A stretch of 64,000 nt of DNA, from assembly GCA_047975205.1 (NCBI GenBank), contig JBKEDC010000008.1, positions 1 through 64,000 of the forward strand, in the 5' to 3' direction. The translations under genes were made by a program, and so were the position numbers. Positions within the stretch are counted from its first letter, which is position 1, and every line of letters begins with the position of its first letter. The stretch is from JBKEDC01 sp047975205 (lineage in GTDB: Bacteria; Bacteroidota; Bacteroidia; Bacteroidales; Prolixibacteraceae). Positions 35,641 to 44,255 of this stretch are shown one piece after another. The notes beneath the pieces were generated by a model. It was not told where the DNA came from and made no database searches. It worked only from the letters and a program-made list of their open reading frames with translations.

Positions 35641-36103
35641 ACATTATTTTCCGCATTAAATGCACTAAATGTTGCATTGTTAAGCAATTGTTACAATTGT
35701 TCGAATAATAGTGTCGGAAAGTCGAATAAATTTTCAAACATCATAGATAAAGTTTAATATTTTAATAATCAGATAAATATATTTATGATTTTAAGTATGA
35801 TTTTTCAAACTATATAATTTTAAAAATTAAAATACAATTAATAGGTTACATTTCAATTGTTTTCGGCGTAGTATTAATGAATAAATATGCAAGCAACAAC
35901 TACTTTTTATTGCTATTCTTTACAAAGAATGAGGGCAATAAATGTTTTGGAAGAGATTTCTTCGTTACGTATAATAGCAGCAAATGTTTTTTATTCATTT
36001 TCTCTTCCGCGGATAAGTGCACAGACTCTATTTTCCGCTTATATTTAATTACTGATAGGTTCAATTAAATCATGGCATATTGATTTATTATTTCCTACAT
36101 CAT

Positions 36104-36138
36104 AAAAAAATCCTCCTGATATTTATCAGAAGGATTTT
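36104..36138 (-). terminator. Rho-independent terminator after dapL
   Basis: AAAATCCT and CTGATA pair with TATCAG and AGGATTTT around one mismatch. Ts follow on the minus strand. It lies 39 bp past the dapL stop. Confidence 0.75.
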
Positions 36139-36177
36139 AGGGTATCTAATTTTAAGATTTAGCTATTAAAATAGGGT

Positions 36178-37410
36178 TTATCCTAAGTTTTTAATTCGCT
36201 CCATAGCTTCAATGGTGCTTTCTCGGTCGGCAAAAGCTGAGAATCGGAAATATCCTTCACCGGCAGGACCAAAACCGGAGCCCGGAGTGCCTACCACATT
36301 GGCTTCTTTCAAACATTTATCGAAGAAATCCCATGAGCTCATACCACCTTTTGTTTTCACCCAGATGTATGGTGCATTTACTCCACCGTAAACGCTATAG
36401 CCGGCAGCAGCCAAGCTTTCACGCATGATGCGGGCATTCTCCATATAGTAGTTCACCACTTCTTTGATTTCTTTTTGCCCTTGTTCTGAATAAGCTGCGG
36501 CAGCGGCTTTTTGAACCGGATAAGAAACACCGTTAAACTTCGTAGTATGACGACGCAACCATAAGGCTTTCACCGAATGTGCATTACCTGCTTTATCATA
36601 TGCTTTTACAGCTTCCGGAATAACCACAAAAGCACAACGAGTACCTGTAAAACCAGCTGTTTTTGAGAATGAACGGAACTCGATAGCTACTTCTTCAGCA
36701 CCTTCAATTTCATAAATAGAACGTGGAACTCCGGCTTCGGTAACAAAGCCTTCATAGGCTGCATCAAACAAAATTATCGATTTGTTTTCGCGCGCATAGT
36801 TCACCCATTTAGTCAGCGTTTCTTTGCTTGCCACTGTTCCTGTAGGATTATTCGGGAAACATAGGAAGATTAAATCAGGGCGTTCAGTTGGTAATTCGGG
36901 TGTGAAACCATTTTCTTCGGTGCAAGGCATGTAAATGATGCCTGAGTAATAACCATTATCGGCACATTCACCTGTTTTACCGCTCATTACTGTTGTGTCG
37001 GCATAAACCGGATACACAGGGTCGCAAATGGCAATTTTATTATCACCGCCAAATATTTCTTGAATATTTCCGGTGTCGCATTTCGAACCGTCGGAAACAA
37101 TAATATCGCCGGCAGTTATGTTCTTCACGCCGCAATCTTGATAAGCTCCTTTGGCAATAGCTTCACGCAAAAATTCATAACCTTGCTCCGGGCCATAGCC
37201 ATGGAAAGTTTCTGCTTTACCCATATCATCTACACCTTCATGGAAAGCTTTCAAAATGGTAGGAACTAAAGGTTGAGTAACGTCGCCAATTCCCATTTTG
37301 ATAATCTTTTTATCGGGGTTAGCTGCGGCAAATTCTGATACTCTTCTGCCAATTTCCGGGAATAGATACCCGGCTTTTAACTTCAAATAATTTTCGTTGA
37401 TTAAAGCCAT
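36178..37410 (-). CDS. dapL: LL-diaminopimelate aminotransferase
   Basis: DapL converts tetrahydrodipicolinate directly to LL-diaminopimelate in the short lysine/peptidoglycan route. The 410-residue fold-type I PLP enzyme shows MGIGDVTQPL, VSDGSKCDTGNIQEIFG, FCFPNNPTGTVASKETL and the PLP lysine in EFRSFSKTAGFTGTRCAF, plus the C-terminal GTPGSGFGPAGEGYFRFS. These are specific to DapL among aminotransferases. The gene stands alone with its own promoter and terminator. Confidence 0.96.
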   Translation of the reverse strand: MALINENYLKLKAGYLFPEIGRRVSEFAAANPDKKIIKMGIGDVTQPLVPTILKAFHEGVDDMGKAETFHGYGPEQGYEFLREAIAKGAYQDCGVKNITAGDIIVSDGSKCDTGNIQEIFGGDNKIAICDPVYPVYADTTVMSGKTGECADNGYYSGIIYMPCTEENGFTPELPTERPDLIFLCFPNNPTGTVASKETLTKWVNYARENKSIILFDAAYEGFVTEAGVPRSIYEIEGAEEVAIEFRSFSKTAGFTGTRCAFVVIPEAVKAYDKAGNAHSVKALWLRRHTTKFNGVSYPVQKAAAAAYSEQGQKEIKEVVNYYMENARIMRESLAAAGYSVYGGVNAPYIWVKTKGGMSSWDFFDKCLKEANVVGTPGSGFGPAGEGYFRFSAFADRESTIEAMERIKNLG

Positions 37411-37472
37411 TATTGTTTTGTTTTAATATAATTTTTAATGTTTAGGTTTCGCATTCATGCAAACCTCTGATG

Positions 37473-37480
37473 CAAATATA
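37473..37480 (-). promoter_or_regulatory. dapL -7 element (TATATTTG, minus strand)
   Basis: A full TAnnTTTG match reading leftward, 62 bp before the dapL ATG. Confidence 0.5.
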
Positions 37481-37622
37481 AGGCTATTTATCAATTGCCC
37501 ATCGCTCGGCACATTTTGTTAATCCTTTATAACTAAGCCCACATTATTTAATACATTCATACCGACAGCTAACTATTTTAATGTAAGTTTGCAGCAAGCA
37601 AATGATTTTCATCAATTAAGAA

Positions 37623-38924
37623 ATGAAACAACTAAAAGCTTTTCGCTCCGTAATACAAATTCCGACATTGATTTATCTTATTAAATGGTTTATCATTTGT
37701 CTGCCTATCGGGGCTATTGTGGGGAGTGCCTCTGCGTTGTTCTTGCTGAGTTTGGAATGGGCAGGAAATTTTCGCGATAATCATTTGTGGATGATAGCTT
37801 TGCTCCCTTTAGGCGGTTTGTTTGTGGGAGGCATGTATTACTTATGGGGAGATAGCGTGGCGAAAGGCAACAATCTGCTTCTGGAAGAATTTCATTCACC
37901 GAAGAAAGTTATACCACTCAAAATGGCTCCTTTAGTTCTTATCGGAACAATACTCACCCATTTGTTTGGAGGATCGGCAGGTAGAGAGGGTACGGCGGTG
38001 CAAGTTGGAGGTGCTGTTGCCGATCAGTTCAGCAAACTGTTTAAACTACATAAATACGATAGAAAGATTATCATTGTAGTGGGAGTTTCTGCCGGTTTTG
38101 CATCGATATTCGGCACTCCACTGGCAGGAGCTGTGTTCGGTTTAGAGGTAATGATAATCGGGCGCATGCGCTATGAGGCCTTAGTTCCTAGTTTTATGGG
38201 AGCTATCCTTGCTAATTTCTTTTGCAAACTCTATCCTGTTACACATACACATTATCATATGAGTGCCATAGCTCTACACACCGGTATTACTCCGCTTAAT
38301 TTGCTTTGGGCAGTTTTGGCAGGCATCTTCTTCGGGCTTACAGCTTTGCTATTCTCTAAAGGCATGCATTTTTGGAGCAATCTTTTTAAATCGAATATTA
38401 AATTTCCACCATTGCGTCCGGTTATCGGTGGAGCCATACTCGCTCTAAGCTTTTGGGTTGTTTATCAGCTCACCGATGAAACAAAATATGTAGGTTTAGG
38501 TGTGCCCGTTATTGCTAATTCATTTGCAGCTCCTATGCAAGGCTATGATTTTATATTAAAGCTACTCTTCACCACTTTCACACTTGGTTGTGGATTTAAA
38601 GGTGGCGAAGTTACTCCTTTATTTTACATTGGTGCCACTTTAGGCAATGTGCTTTGTTTGTTTATACCACTCGAAATGAGTTTGTTGGCAGGCATGGGGT
38701 TTGTAGCTGTATTCTCCGGAGCTACTAATACTCCGATTGCATGCACACTGATGGGTATTGAACTATTTGGTATTGAAAGCGGGTGTTTTATTGCTATTGC
38801 TTGCGTTGTTGCTTATTTATTTTCAGGTCATAGTGGTATTTACACTTCACAAATTATAGGTTCACCAAAAAGTAGCATCTTTATCCGTGAAAAGAGCAAA
38901 CATTTAAACGAAATCAATCTTTAA
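37623..38924 (+). CDS. CLC-family transporter, probably fluoride/proton antiporter type
   Basis: The 433-residue protein has about ten hydrophobic segments. The gating-glutamate motif reads GGSAGREGTAVQVGG. In place of the GxFxP chloride motif it has GCGFKGGEVTPLFYIGATLGN, and the GSGIP serine motif is absent (AKGNNLLLEE). The GGEVTP stretch and GREGT are features of the fluoride-exporting CLC-F clade as I know it. A role in fluoride resistance is therefore inferred. No fluoride riboswitch was recognised upstream. DUF2147 follows 37 bp later. Confidence 0.85.
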   Translation: MKQLKAFRSVIQIPTLIYLIKWFIICLPIGAIVGSASALFLLSLEWAGNFRDNHLWMIALLPLGGLFVGGMYYLWGDSVAKGNNLLLEEFHSPKKVIPLKMAPLVLIGTILTHLFGGSAGREGTAVQVGGAVADQFSKLFKLHKYDRKIIIVVGVSAGFASIFGTPLAGAVFGLEVMIIGRMRYEALVPSFMGAILANFFCKLYPVTHTHYHMSAIALHTGITPLNLLWAVLAGIFFGLTALLFSKGMHFWSNLFKSNIKFPPLRPVIGGAILALSFWVVYQLTDETKYVGLGVPVIANSFAAPMQGYDFILKLLFTTFTLGCGFKGGEVTPLFYIGATLGNVLCLFIPLEMSLLAGMGFVAVFSGATNTPIACTLMGIELFGIESGCFIAIACVVAYLFSGHSGIYTSQIIGSPKSSIFIREKSKHLNEINL

Positions 38925-38961
38925 AGTAAATCGTTATTATTAATCATATAAAAATTTCAAC

Positions 38962-39390
38962 ATGAAAAAGTTATTAGTTGTGTGTGTTATGCTTCTCACA
39001 AGCGCAATGTGTTTTGCCCAATCAGAAGTATTTGGTGTTTGGCTCAATGAGAGTGGTGAATCGCAAGTAGAAATTAAAAAAGAAGGCAGTGATTATGTAG
39101 GCAAAGTGGTGTGGCTTAAAGAGCCTAATAATCCAGACACCAATCAACCTTGGCTCGACAATAAGAATAAAGATAAGAGTTTACAATCGCGTGCAGTAAT
39201 GGGATTGCCAATTCTTCACGATTTTACTTACAATGCTGAAGAAAAAGAATTTGAAGGCGGGAAAATTTATGATCCTCGTAACGGGAAAAACTACACCGGT
39301 AAATTTTGGTTGAATGAAGATGGCAATCTGAGCGTGCGCGGCTATATCGGATTCTTATTTGCCACCGAAACTTGGACGCGCGTGAAATAA
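38962..39390 (+). CDS. DUF2147 secreted protein
   Basis: The 142-residue product has a signal peptide (MKKLLVVCVMLLTSAMCFAQ). The mature part is a small beta-barrel-like domain: VFGVWLNESGESQVEIKKEG, YVGKVVWLKEP, KIYDPRNGKNYTGKFWLNEDG, LSVRGYIGFLFATETWTRV. This is the DUF2147 pattern (GkI.DP.nGk.Y...l.l...g.L.vrGy.g). Function is unknown. It may be cotranscribed with the CLC gene; a strong terminator follows. Confidence 0.92.
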   Translation: MKKLLVVCVMLLTSAMCFAQSEVFGVWLNESGESQVEIKKEGSDYVGKVVWLKEPNNPDTNQPWLDNKNKDKSLQSRAVMGLPILHDFTYNAEEKEFEGGKIYDPRNGKNYTGKFWLNEDGNLSVRGYIGFLFATETWTRVK

Positions 39391-39414
39391 TTATCGCCCG
39401 AGATATGTAACACA

Positions 39415-39452
39415 AACGAGTGAATTGAAAAACAATTCACTCGTTCTTTATT
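39415..39452 (+). terminator. Rho-independent terminator after the DUF2147 gene
   Basis: A 13-bp perfect stem AACGAGTGAATTG/CAATTCACTCGTT with an AAAAA loop is followed by CTTTATT. It lies between convergent genes. Confidence 0.85.
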
Positions 39453-39469
39453 AAGATTAACAGTAAAGC

Positions 39470-40240
39470 TTAATACTGTAAATGTTTTACCGATCGCCCA
39501 TTTTCTTTAATTTCGATTAGTGCATCAATACCCACTTGAATGTGTTTTTCTACAAACTGACCGGTAACCTTCTTATCGCTCTTTTCTGTTTTTACTCCGG
39601 TTGAAACCATAGGCTGATCACTCACCAATAATAAGGCTCCTGAAGGAATTTCATTAGCAAACCCTACGGTGAAGATGGTAGCCGTCTCCATATCGACTGC
39701 CATAGCTCTGGTTTTAGTTAGATAAGCTTTAAATCTATCATCATGTTCCCACACTCTGCGGTTGGTGGTAAACACCACTCCCGACCAATAGTCGAGTTGA
39801 TTTTCCCGAATGGCTGTTGATACGGCTCGCTGCAAACTGAAAGCAGGCAAAGCAGGCACCTCAGGAGGCAAATAATCATTTGATGTTCCTTCCGAGCGAA
39901 TGGCTGCAATCGGTAGGATTAAATCGCCGAGTTTATTCTTCTTCTTTAATCCGCCACATTTGCCCAAGAACAATACGGCATGCGGATCGATAGCAGTAAG
40001 TAAATCCATGATGATAGCAGCATTCGGACTTCCCATACCAAAGTTAATGATGGTAATGTCGTTAGCCGTTGCCGACTGCATATTTTTATCCAGTCCATCA
40101 ACTTCAACACCAAACTTATCCGCAAAAATCTCTATGTAGTTGTAGAAATTAGTAAGCAAGATATACTTACCAAATTTTTCGAGCTCAACTCCTGTGTAGC
40201 GAGGTAACCAATTGGCTACAATTTCTTCTTTTGTCTTCAT
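39470..40240 (-). CDS. amn: AMP nucleosidase
   Basis: This enzyme hydrolyses AMP to adenine and ribose 5-phosphate. The 256-residue product is the short Bacteroidales form with the nucleoside phosphorylase fold: IINFGMGSPNAAIIMDLL, AVLFLGKCGGLKKKNKLGDLILPIAAIRSEGTSNDYLP, AVDMETATIFTVGFAN and LLLVSDQPM. I start at ATG 40240 (MKTKEEIVANWLPRYTG), two codons inside the longest frame. The promoter is back to back with that of the HsdR_N-like gene. Confidence 0.9.
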   Translation of the reverse strand: MKTKEEIVANWLPRYTGVELEKFGKYILLTNFYNYIEIFADKFGVEVDGLDKNMQSATANDITIINFGMGSPNAAIIMDLLTAIDPHAVLFLGKCGGLKKKNKLGDLILPIAAIRSEGTSNDYLPPEVPALPAFSLQRAVSTAIRENQLDYWSGVVFTTNRRVWEHDDRFKAYLTKTRAMAVDMETATIFTVGFANEIPSGALLLVSDQPMVSTGVKTEKSDKKVTGQFVEKHIQVGIDALIEIKENGRSVKHLQY

Positions 40241-40265
40241 ATGCAAAATAGGTTATTTTGCAGGT

Positions 40266-40282
40266 CAAATATAGTATCTTTG
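40266..40282. promoter_or_regulatory. Back-to-back divergent -7 elements
   Basis: Minus-strand TATATTTG (40273-40266, for amn) and plus-strand TATCTTTG (40275-40282, for the HsdR_N-like gene) are one base apart. RNA polymerase could occupy only one at a time. Confidence 0.55.
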
Positions 40283-40299
40283 CTTCAATATATTACACC

Positions 40300-40758
40300 A
40301 TGAAACTGTTAAATCTTCCATCTTTCGATTTTAAAACAAAAGTAGAACTTGAAAAAACCTTCATATTCGACGAAGTGCGCAAAAAATATATCGTGCTTAC
40401 GCCTGAAGAATGGGTGCGCCAAAATTTTATCCGTTACTTGATTAAACACTTGCAATATCCGGCTTCATTAATGAATATTGAAGGCGGATTGAAACTAAAC
40501 GGCAATACCTATCGAGCCGATTTAGTAGTATATAACAAAAAGGCTGAACCGCTATTACTCGTAGAGTTTAAAGCTCCTCATATTAAAATTACACAAGATA
40601 CTTTCAACCAAATTGCCCGATATAATATGATATATCGCGTGCCTTTTCTTATTGTGTCTAACGGATTGCAGCATTATTGTTGCAAAGTAGGTTTCACCGA
40701 AAATAATTACGATTTCTTACAAGAAATTCCACCATTCGGCAGTATTTGTTTCGACTAA
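40300..40758 (+). CDS. Stand-alone HsdR_N-like (type I restriction R-subunit N-terminal) protein
   Basis: The 152-residue protein resembles the HSDR_N_2 nuclease-type domain: KYIVLTPEEWVRQNFIRYLI, then YRADLVVYNKKAEPLLLVEFKAP, with Asp and the E-x-K pair of the PD-(D/E)XK fold, and a Gln in DTFNQIARYN. No helicase, HsdM or HsdS gene is nearby, so this is not a complete restriction system. I start at ATG 40300 (MKLLNLPSFDF), because the -7 element at 40275-40282 lies inside the longer frame. Confidence 0.85.
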   Translation: MKLLNLPSFDFKTKVELEKTFIFDEVRKKYIVLTPEEWVRQNFIRYLIKHLQYPASLMNIEGGLKLNGNTYRADLVVYNKKAEPLLLVEFKAPHIKITQDTFNQIARYNMIYRVPFLIVSNGLQHYCCKVGFTENNYDFLQEIPPFGSICFD

Positions 40759-40760
40759 GC

Positions 40761-42209
40761 TTACTTCTTCCAGAATGCCGGAGAAAATAGTACTAATACC
40801 GTAAACAACTCTAAACGCCCCAACAACATCAAGAACGATAGAAACCACTTGCCTCCATCATGAATGACTGCAAAGTTATGAGCAGGACCTAACTCTCCTA
40901 AACCCGGACCAATGTTTCCTAAACTGGTAGCCACGGCACTCATAGCTGTGGCCAAATCGGGCTCGAACCAAGTAAATACAAGCGTGCTCCCGGTAAAGAT
41001 AAGAATGTAAATCATGAAAAATGCCAATACATTGGTAATGACCGGTTGAGGTACTGCCCTGCCATTATGTCTTACCGGAATAACAGCATTAGGATGCAAC
41101 ATTCTGCGCAACTCATAATAACTATTCTTCAGCAATAACACAATGCGCATAATCTTGATACCTCCACCGGTTGAGCCTGCACTTCCTCCTAAAAAGAAAG
41201 CAGCAAAAATCAATACAATGAGAATCGGTTTCCACAACATATAATCGGTGGTGGCAAAACCGGTAGTTGTTATAATCGAAACAACCTGAAAGAGTGCATC
41301 TCGAAAAGATTTCTCGCCTCCCATGCCGGTAGTTAGGTATAAACCCACTCCAACAAGAACGGTAAATACAGCGATAAAACCAATATAAAACCGAAACTCT
41401 TCATTAGAGACAAGCTTTTTAACCTCACCGATAATTACGCCATACATAAGGGCAAAGTTCGTTCCGGCTATAATCATAAACAAGATGATAACATATTGTA
41501 TATAAGCAGAATCCCAATGTGCAATAGAATCTTGTTTTGTAGAATATCCCCCGGTTGCCATGGTGGTAAACGAATGGTTTACGGCATCAAACAAACTCAT
41601 GCCCCCTATCCAAAGTAAAATAGTTTCCAGTAAGGTAAATCCTAAATAAAGCAACCAAAGATATTTAGCTGTTGCTTGAATCTTCGGATTAATCTTATCG
41701 GTGACAGGTCCCGGCACCTCTGCTGAGAAAAGCTGCATACCGCCAATACCAAATATAGGAAGAATGGCCAATGACAATACAATGATACCCATGCCACCAA
41801 GCCATTGAGTCAGACTTCGCCAAAATAAAATACCATGAGGCAAAGCTTCAATGTTATTTAATATGGAAGAGCCGGTGGTGGTAAATCCCGACATTGTTTC
41901 GAAAAAAGCATCGGCAAGCGAATGCACACCTCCCGATAATAAATAAGGTAAGCTTCCGAAGAACGAAAACAAGATCCAAACCATCGTTACAATAATGAAA
42001 CCATCATTGCGATGTATTTTTCGTTCTGCATTTCGAGTGAATGCTACCAACAAGCCCCCTGCCGCAAAAGTAATCAGAGCTGGTTGCAGCAATGGCATAG
42101 TCCCACCATCATCATAACATGCCCCTACCAATGCCGATATGAGCATACACAAACATTCTACAATGAGTAGCGAGCCTAATATTCTAAATATTCCTTTTAC
42201 ATTAAACAT
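40761..42209 (-). CDS. trkH: Potassium uptake channel subunit TrkH
   Basis: TrkH is the ion-conducting subunit of the Trk potassium system. The 482-residue product has the four selectivity-filter regions of the KtrB/TrkH family: ETMSGFTTTGSSI, FTTMATGGYSTK, SIITTTGFATTDY, and TSLGNIGPGLGELGP. It has about 10 hydrophobic segments. It follows trkA by three bases on the same strand. Confidence 0.96.
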   Translation of the reverse strand: MFNVKGIFRILGSLLIVECLCMLISALVGACYDDGGTMPLLQPALITFAAGGLLVAFTRNAERKIHRNDGFIIVTMVWILFSFFGSLPYLLSGGVHSLADAFFETMSGFTTTGSSILNNIEALPHGILFWRSLTQWLGGMGIIVLSLAILPIFGIGGMQLFSAEVPGPVTDKINPKIQATAKYLWLLYLGFTLLETILLWIGGMSLFDAVNHSFTTMATGGYSTKQDSIAHWDSAYIQYVIILFMIIAGTNFALMYGVIIGEVKKLVSNEEFRFYIGFIAVFTVLVGVGLYLTTGMGGEKSFRDALFQVVSIITTTGFATTDYMLWKPILIVLIFAAFFLGGSAGSTGGGIKIMRIVLLLKNSYYELRRMLHPNAVIPVRHNGRAVPQPVITNVLAFFMIYILIFTGSTLVFTWFEPDLATAMSAVATSLGNIGPGLGELGPAHNFAVIHDGGKWFLSFLMLLGRLELFTVLVLFSPAFWKK

Positions 42210-42212
42210 ACG

Positions 42213-43556
42213 CTAGCAAGCTGAAAAGAATTTTCTTATTTTTTTCAAACCCGAGCGAAGTGCAAAAACCACTAGTCTATCGCCAACCTGCAAACAAGTA
42301 TCGCCTTTCACTACATGGGCATTTTCTCCGCTAATCACCCCACCCAAAGTAATTTCTTTAGGTAGTCCTAATTCTTTTATCGGTTTGCCCACAATCTTAG
42401 AATCTTCTGAAATGATTAATTCGAAAACTTCAGCATTTACCGCAGTCAGACATTTAACTTGCGAAACTTTATTGGCTCCCAAAGTGTATTTATAGATATA
42501 GCTTGCTGCAATCAATTTTTTATTAATCAAGCTGCCAATATCCATGCTTTCTGCAGTTGCCAAAAACTCATTGTTTTCCACCTCGGCAACAGTGCGTTTA
42601 ATGCCCAATTGCTTTGCCATATGACAAGCCAATATATTGGTTTCCGAACTTCCGGTAACAGCAATAAAAGCATCCATATTTTCCATATGTTCTTCTCGCA
42701 AGAGGTCTAAATCTCTACCATCACCACAAATGATCAACGCATTAGCCAATCGGTCGGCAATTTCCTCACAACGTTTAGGGTCGTTCTCTATAATCTTAAT
42801 GTTATAACCATCTCCTAATCGTTCTACGGCTTTCTGCCCGATTCTACTTCCCCCTATAATCATGATATTTTTAACCGGGAAAATGGCCTTACCGGTTAAT
42901 TCAAACAAATGATTCATATGGCTTCGTGTGGTAGTGAAGAAAATAATATCACCTTCCAAAACTTGATCTTTCCCGCGCGGAATTATGGTTTTCCCCGAAC
43001 GATTAATTGCCACGGCGCATACTTCGGCTTCGATAGCCGACAATTCTTCGAAAGTTTTATTCAACACGGGTGCATTATTGTGTATTTTAATGCCCATGAG
43101 CAACAATTTGCCTCCCGAAAATTCTAAGAATTGGCGCGTTCCTACCTGTTTCACTGATGAAGCTACTTCTTTTCCGGCCAATGATTCGGGATAGATGAGT
43201 TCATCAACCCCTATGCGTTGCAATTTCTCTTTATAATTCTCTTTTAGGTATTCTCCGTTGTTAATGCGTGCCAATGTTTTCTTTGCACCCATATCTTTAG
43301 CTATAGTGCATGATAAAATATTTCGTTCTTCTAATGGCGTAACTGCCACAAACAAATCGGCTTTACCGACTCCGGCATTCTTTAAATCGCTAAACGATTG
43401 TGCGTAGCCATTCACGGTAAGCAAATCTATCTGACTTGAGATACTATTTAATTTTTCCACATCATTATCCATCAAGATAATATCATGGTCATCATCACTT
43501 AACATTTTAGCCAGGTGCAAGCCCACTTGTCCGGCACCTACAATAACAATCTTCAT
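42213..43556 (-). CDS. trkA: Trk potassium system regulatory subunit TrkA
   Basis: TrkA is a cytoplasmic ring that gates TrkH in response to nucleotides. The protein has two RCK units. The first is at residue 1 (MKIVIVGAGQVGLHLAKMLSDDDHDIILMDND); the second is at about residue 230 (NIMIIGGSRIGQKAVERL). Each has a Rossmann GxGxxG-type motif and a C-terminal RCK_C part. I start at ATG 43556, 447 residues, because 19 extra in-frame codons upstream spoil the normal Rossmann start. It is the first gene of trkA-trkH. Confidence 0.95.
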   Translation of the reverse strand: MKIVIVGAGQVGLHLAKMLSDDDHDIILMDNDVEKLNSISSQIDLLTVNGYAQSFSDLKNAGVGKADLFVAVTPLEERNILSCTIAKDMGAKKTLARINNGEYLKENYKEKLQRIGVDELIYPESLAGKEVASSVKQVGTRQFLEFSGGKLLLMGIKIHNNAPVLNKTFEELSAIEAEVCAVAINRSGKTIIPRGKDQVLEGDIIFFTTTRSHMNHLFELTGKAIFPVKNIMIIGGSRIGQKAVERLGDGYNIKIIENDPKRCEEIADRLANALIICGDGRDLDLLREEHMENMDAFIAVTGSSETNILACHMAKQLGIKRTVAEVENNEFLATAESMDIGSLINKKLIAASYIYKYTLGANKVSQVKCLTAVNAEVFELIISEDSKIVGKPIKELGLPKEITLGGVISGENAHVVKGDTCLQVGDRLVVFALRSGLKKIRKFFSAC

Positions 43557-43809
43557 TTCAAAATCCTTTTTTTTAATGCGCTCAAAGTAAATTATAAAAT
43601 ACAACATAGCCACACTTAACCAGTCTTTTTAACGTAGGCTTGACTTTAAATTTTATGACATTATTCATTTAAGTTACAAAGCATATGTGTTGTATTATTA
43701 TTTGTGAAAAATACATAGTATAATATACATTTATGTTAATTATCTTCAATTACTAATGTATTATCCTAAAATAGTACTACATGATACTAATTTATTAAAT
43801 TATTATAAC

Positions 43810-44024
43810 TATGTTTGTGAAATCGGTTTCAGATATATTCTTACGATACACTTTTATAATTATAAAGTGTGTGATAATTATATGAAGTATATATATGTGT
43901 GTTTAATTTATTGTATCAATTAAGATATATCAATTATGGAATCGGCAAATAGTGTGTATGTGTGGGAGATATAGAGGGGAAGAATAAAAAAGAGTCAACT
44001 TTGTGTGTGTTGGCTCTTTTTTTT
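43810..44024 (+). ncRNA. Candidate small RNA (orphan promoter to terminator)
   Basis: A TATGTTTG element at 43810-43817 and a 14-bp terminator at 43986-44024 bracket a transcript of about 200 nt with no credible protein gene. The -33 region is weak. A 12-codon ORF at 43936 sits inside. The call rests only on these two signals. Confidence 0.35.
43986..44024. terminator. Orphan rho-independent terminator
   Basis: GAGTCAAC/GTTGGCTC (one wobble) plus six flanking A-T pairs form a 14-bp stem followed by eight Ts. No plus-strand gene lies upstream. It is A/T-symmetric and could also act leftward. Confidence 0.75.
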
Positions 44025-44169
44025 GCTTTATAAATGCCTCGATTCGCTCACTTGTTCATTACAGGAAGCTATATTGGGAACTGATCTGAGATAAGCTTCA
44101 CCTGTTTTGCAATATGCTTACTTCTGAACAAATGCATGATCACTGCAAGACCAAAATCAAAACCTATAA

Positions 44170-44202
44170 AAAGAAAAAATCCGGAGGAAATAAATCCTCC
44201 GG
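44170..44202 (-). terminator. Rho-independent terminator after fba
   Basis: A perfect stem TCCGGAGGA/TCCTCCGGA with an AATAAA loop is followed by Ts on the minus strand. It lies about 55 bp past the fba stop. Confidence 0.85.
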
Positions 44203-44255
44203 AAATTAAAATCTATACTTATCTAGTCTTATAACGCTTTTCAGGACGAGGCAGA

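Larger units (their letters stand above)
35567..36177. other. Intergenic region, acyl-CoA ligase / dapL
   Basis: This is a 611-bp AT-rich gap between the start of the acyl-CoA ligase gene and the stop of dapL. It holds the ligase promoter and the dapL terminator. A 63-codon plus-strand ORF (35877-36068) has no family resemblance and is not called. Confidence 0.5.
43557..44255. other. Intergenic region with orphan promoter and terminator
   Basis: This is a 699-bp very AT-rich gap between trkA and the fba stop. It holds a TATGTTTG element at 43810-43817, an orphan strong terminator at 43986-44024 and the fba terminator at 44170-44202. No protein gene larger than a 12-codon ORF (43936-43974) fits. 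Confidence 0.55.

Noticed and set aside
35877..36068. 63-codon plus-strand ORF upstream of the acyl-CoA ligase gene
   Set aside because: Composition is Phe/Ser-rich as expected of random AT-rich DNA, with no recognised motif and no clear promoter.
37411..37622. Fluoride riboswitch before the CLC gene
   Set aside because: The conserved core of the crcB-type riboswitch could not be found by eye.
43936..43974. 12-codon ORF before the orphan terminator, considered as an attenuator leader peptide
   Set aside because: No gene lies downstream on the plus strand for it to regulate, and no amino acid is enriched in runs.
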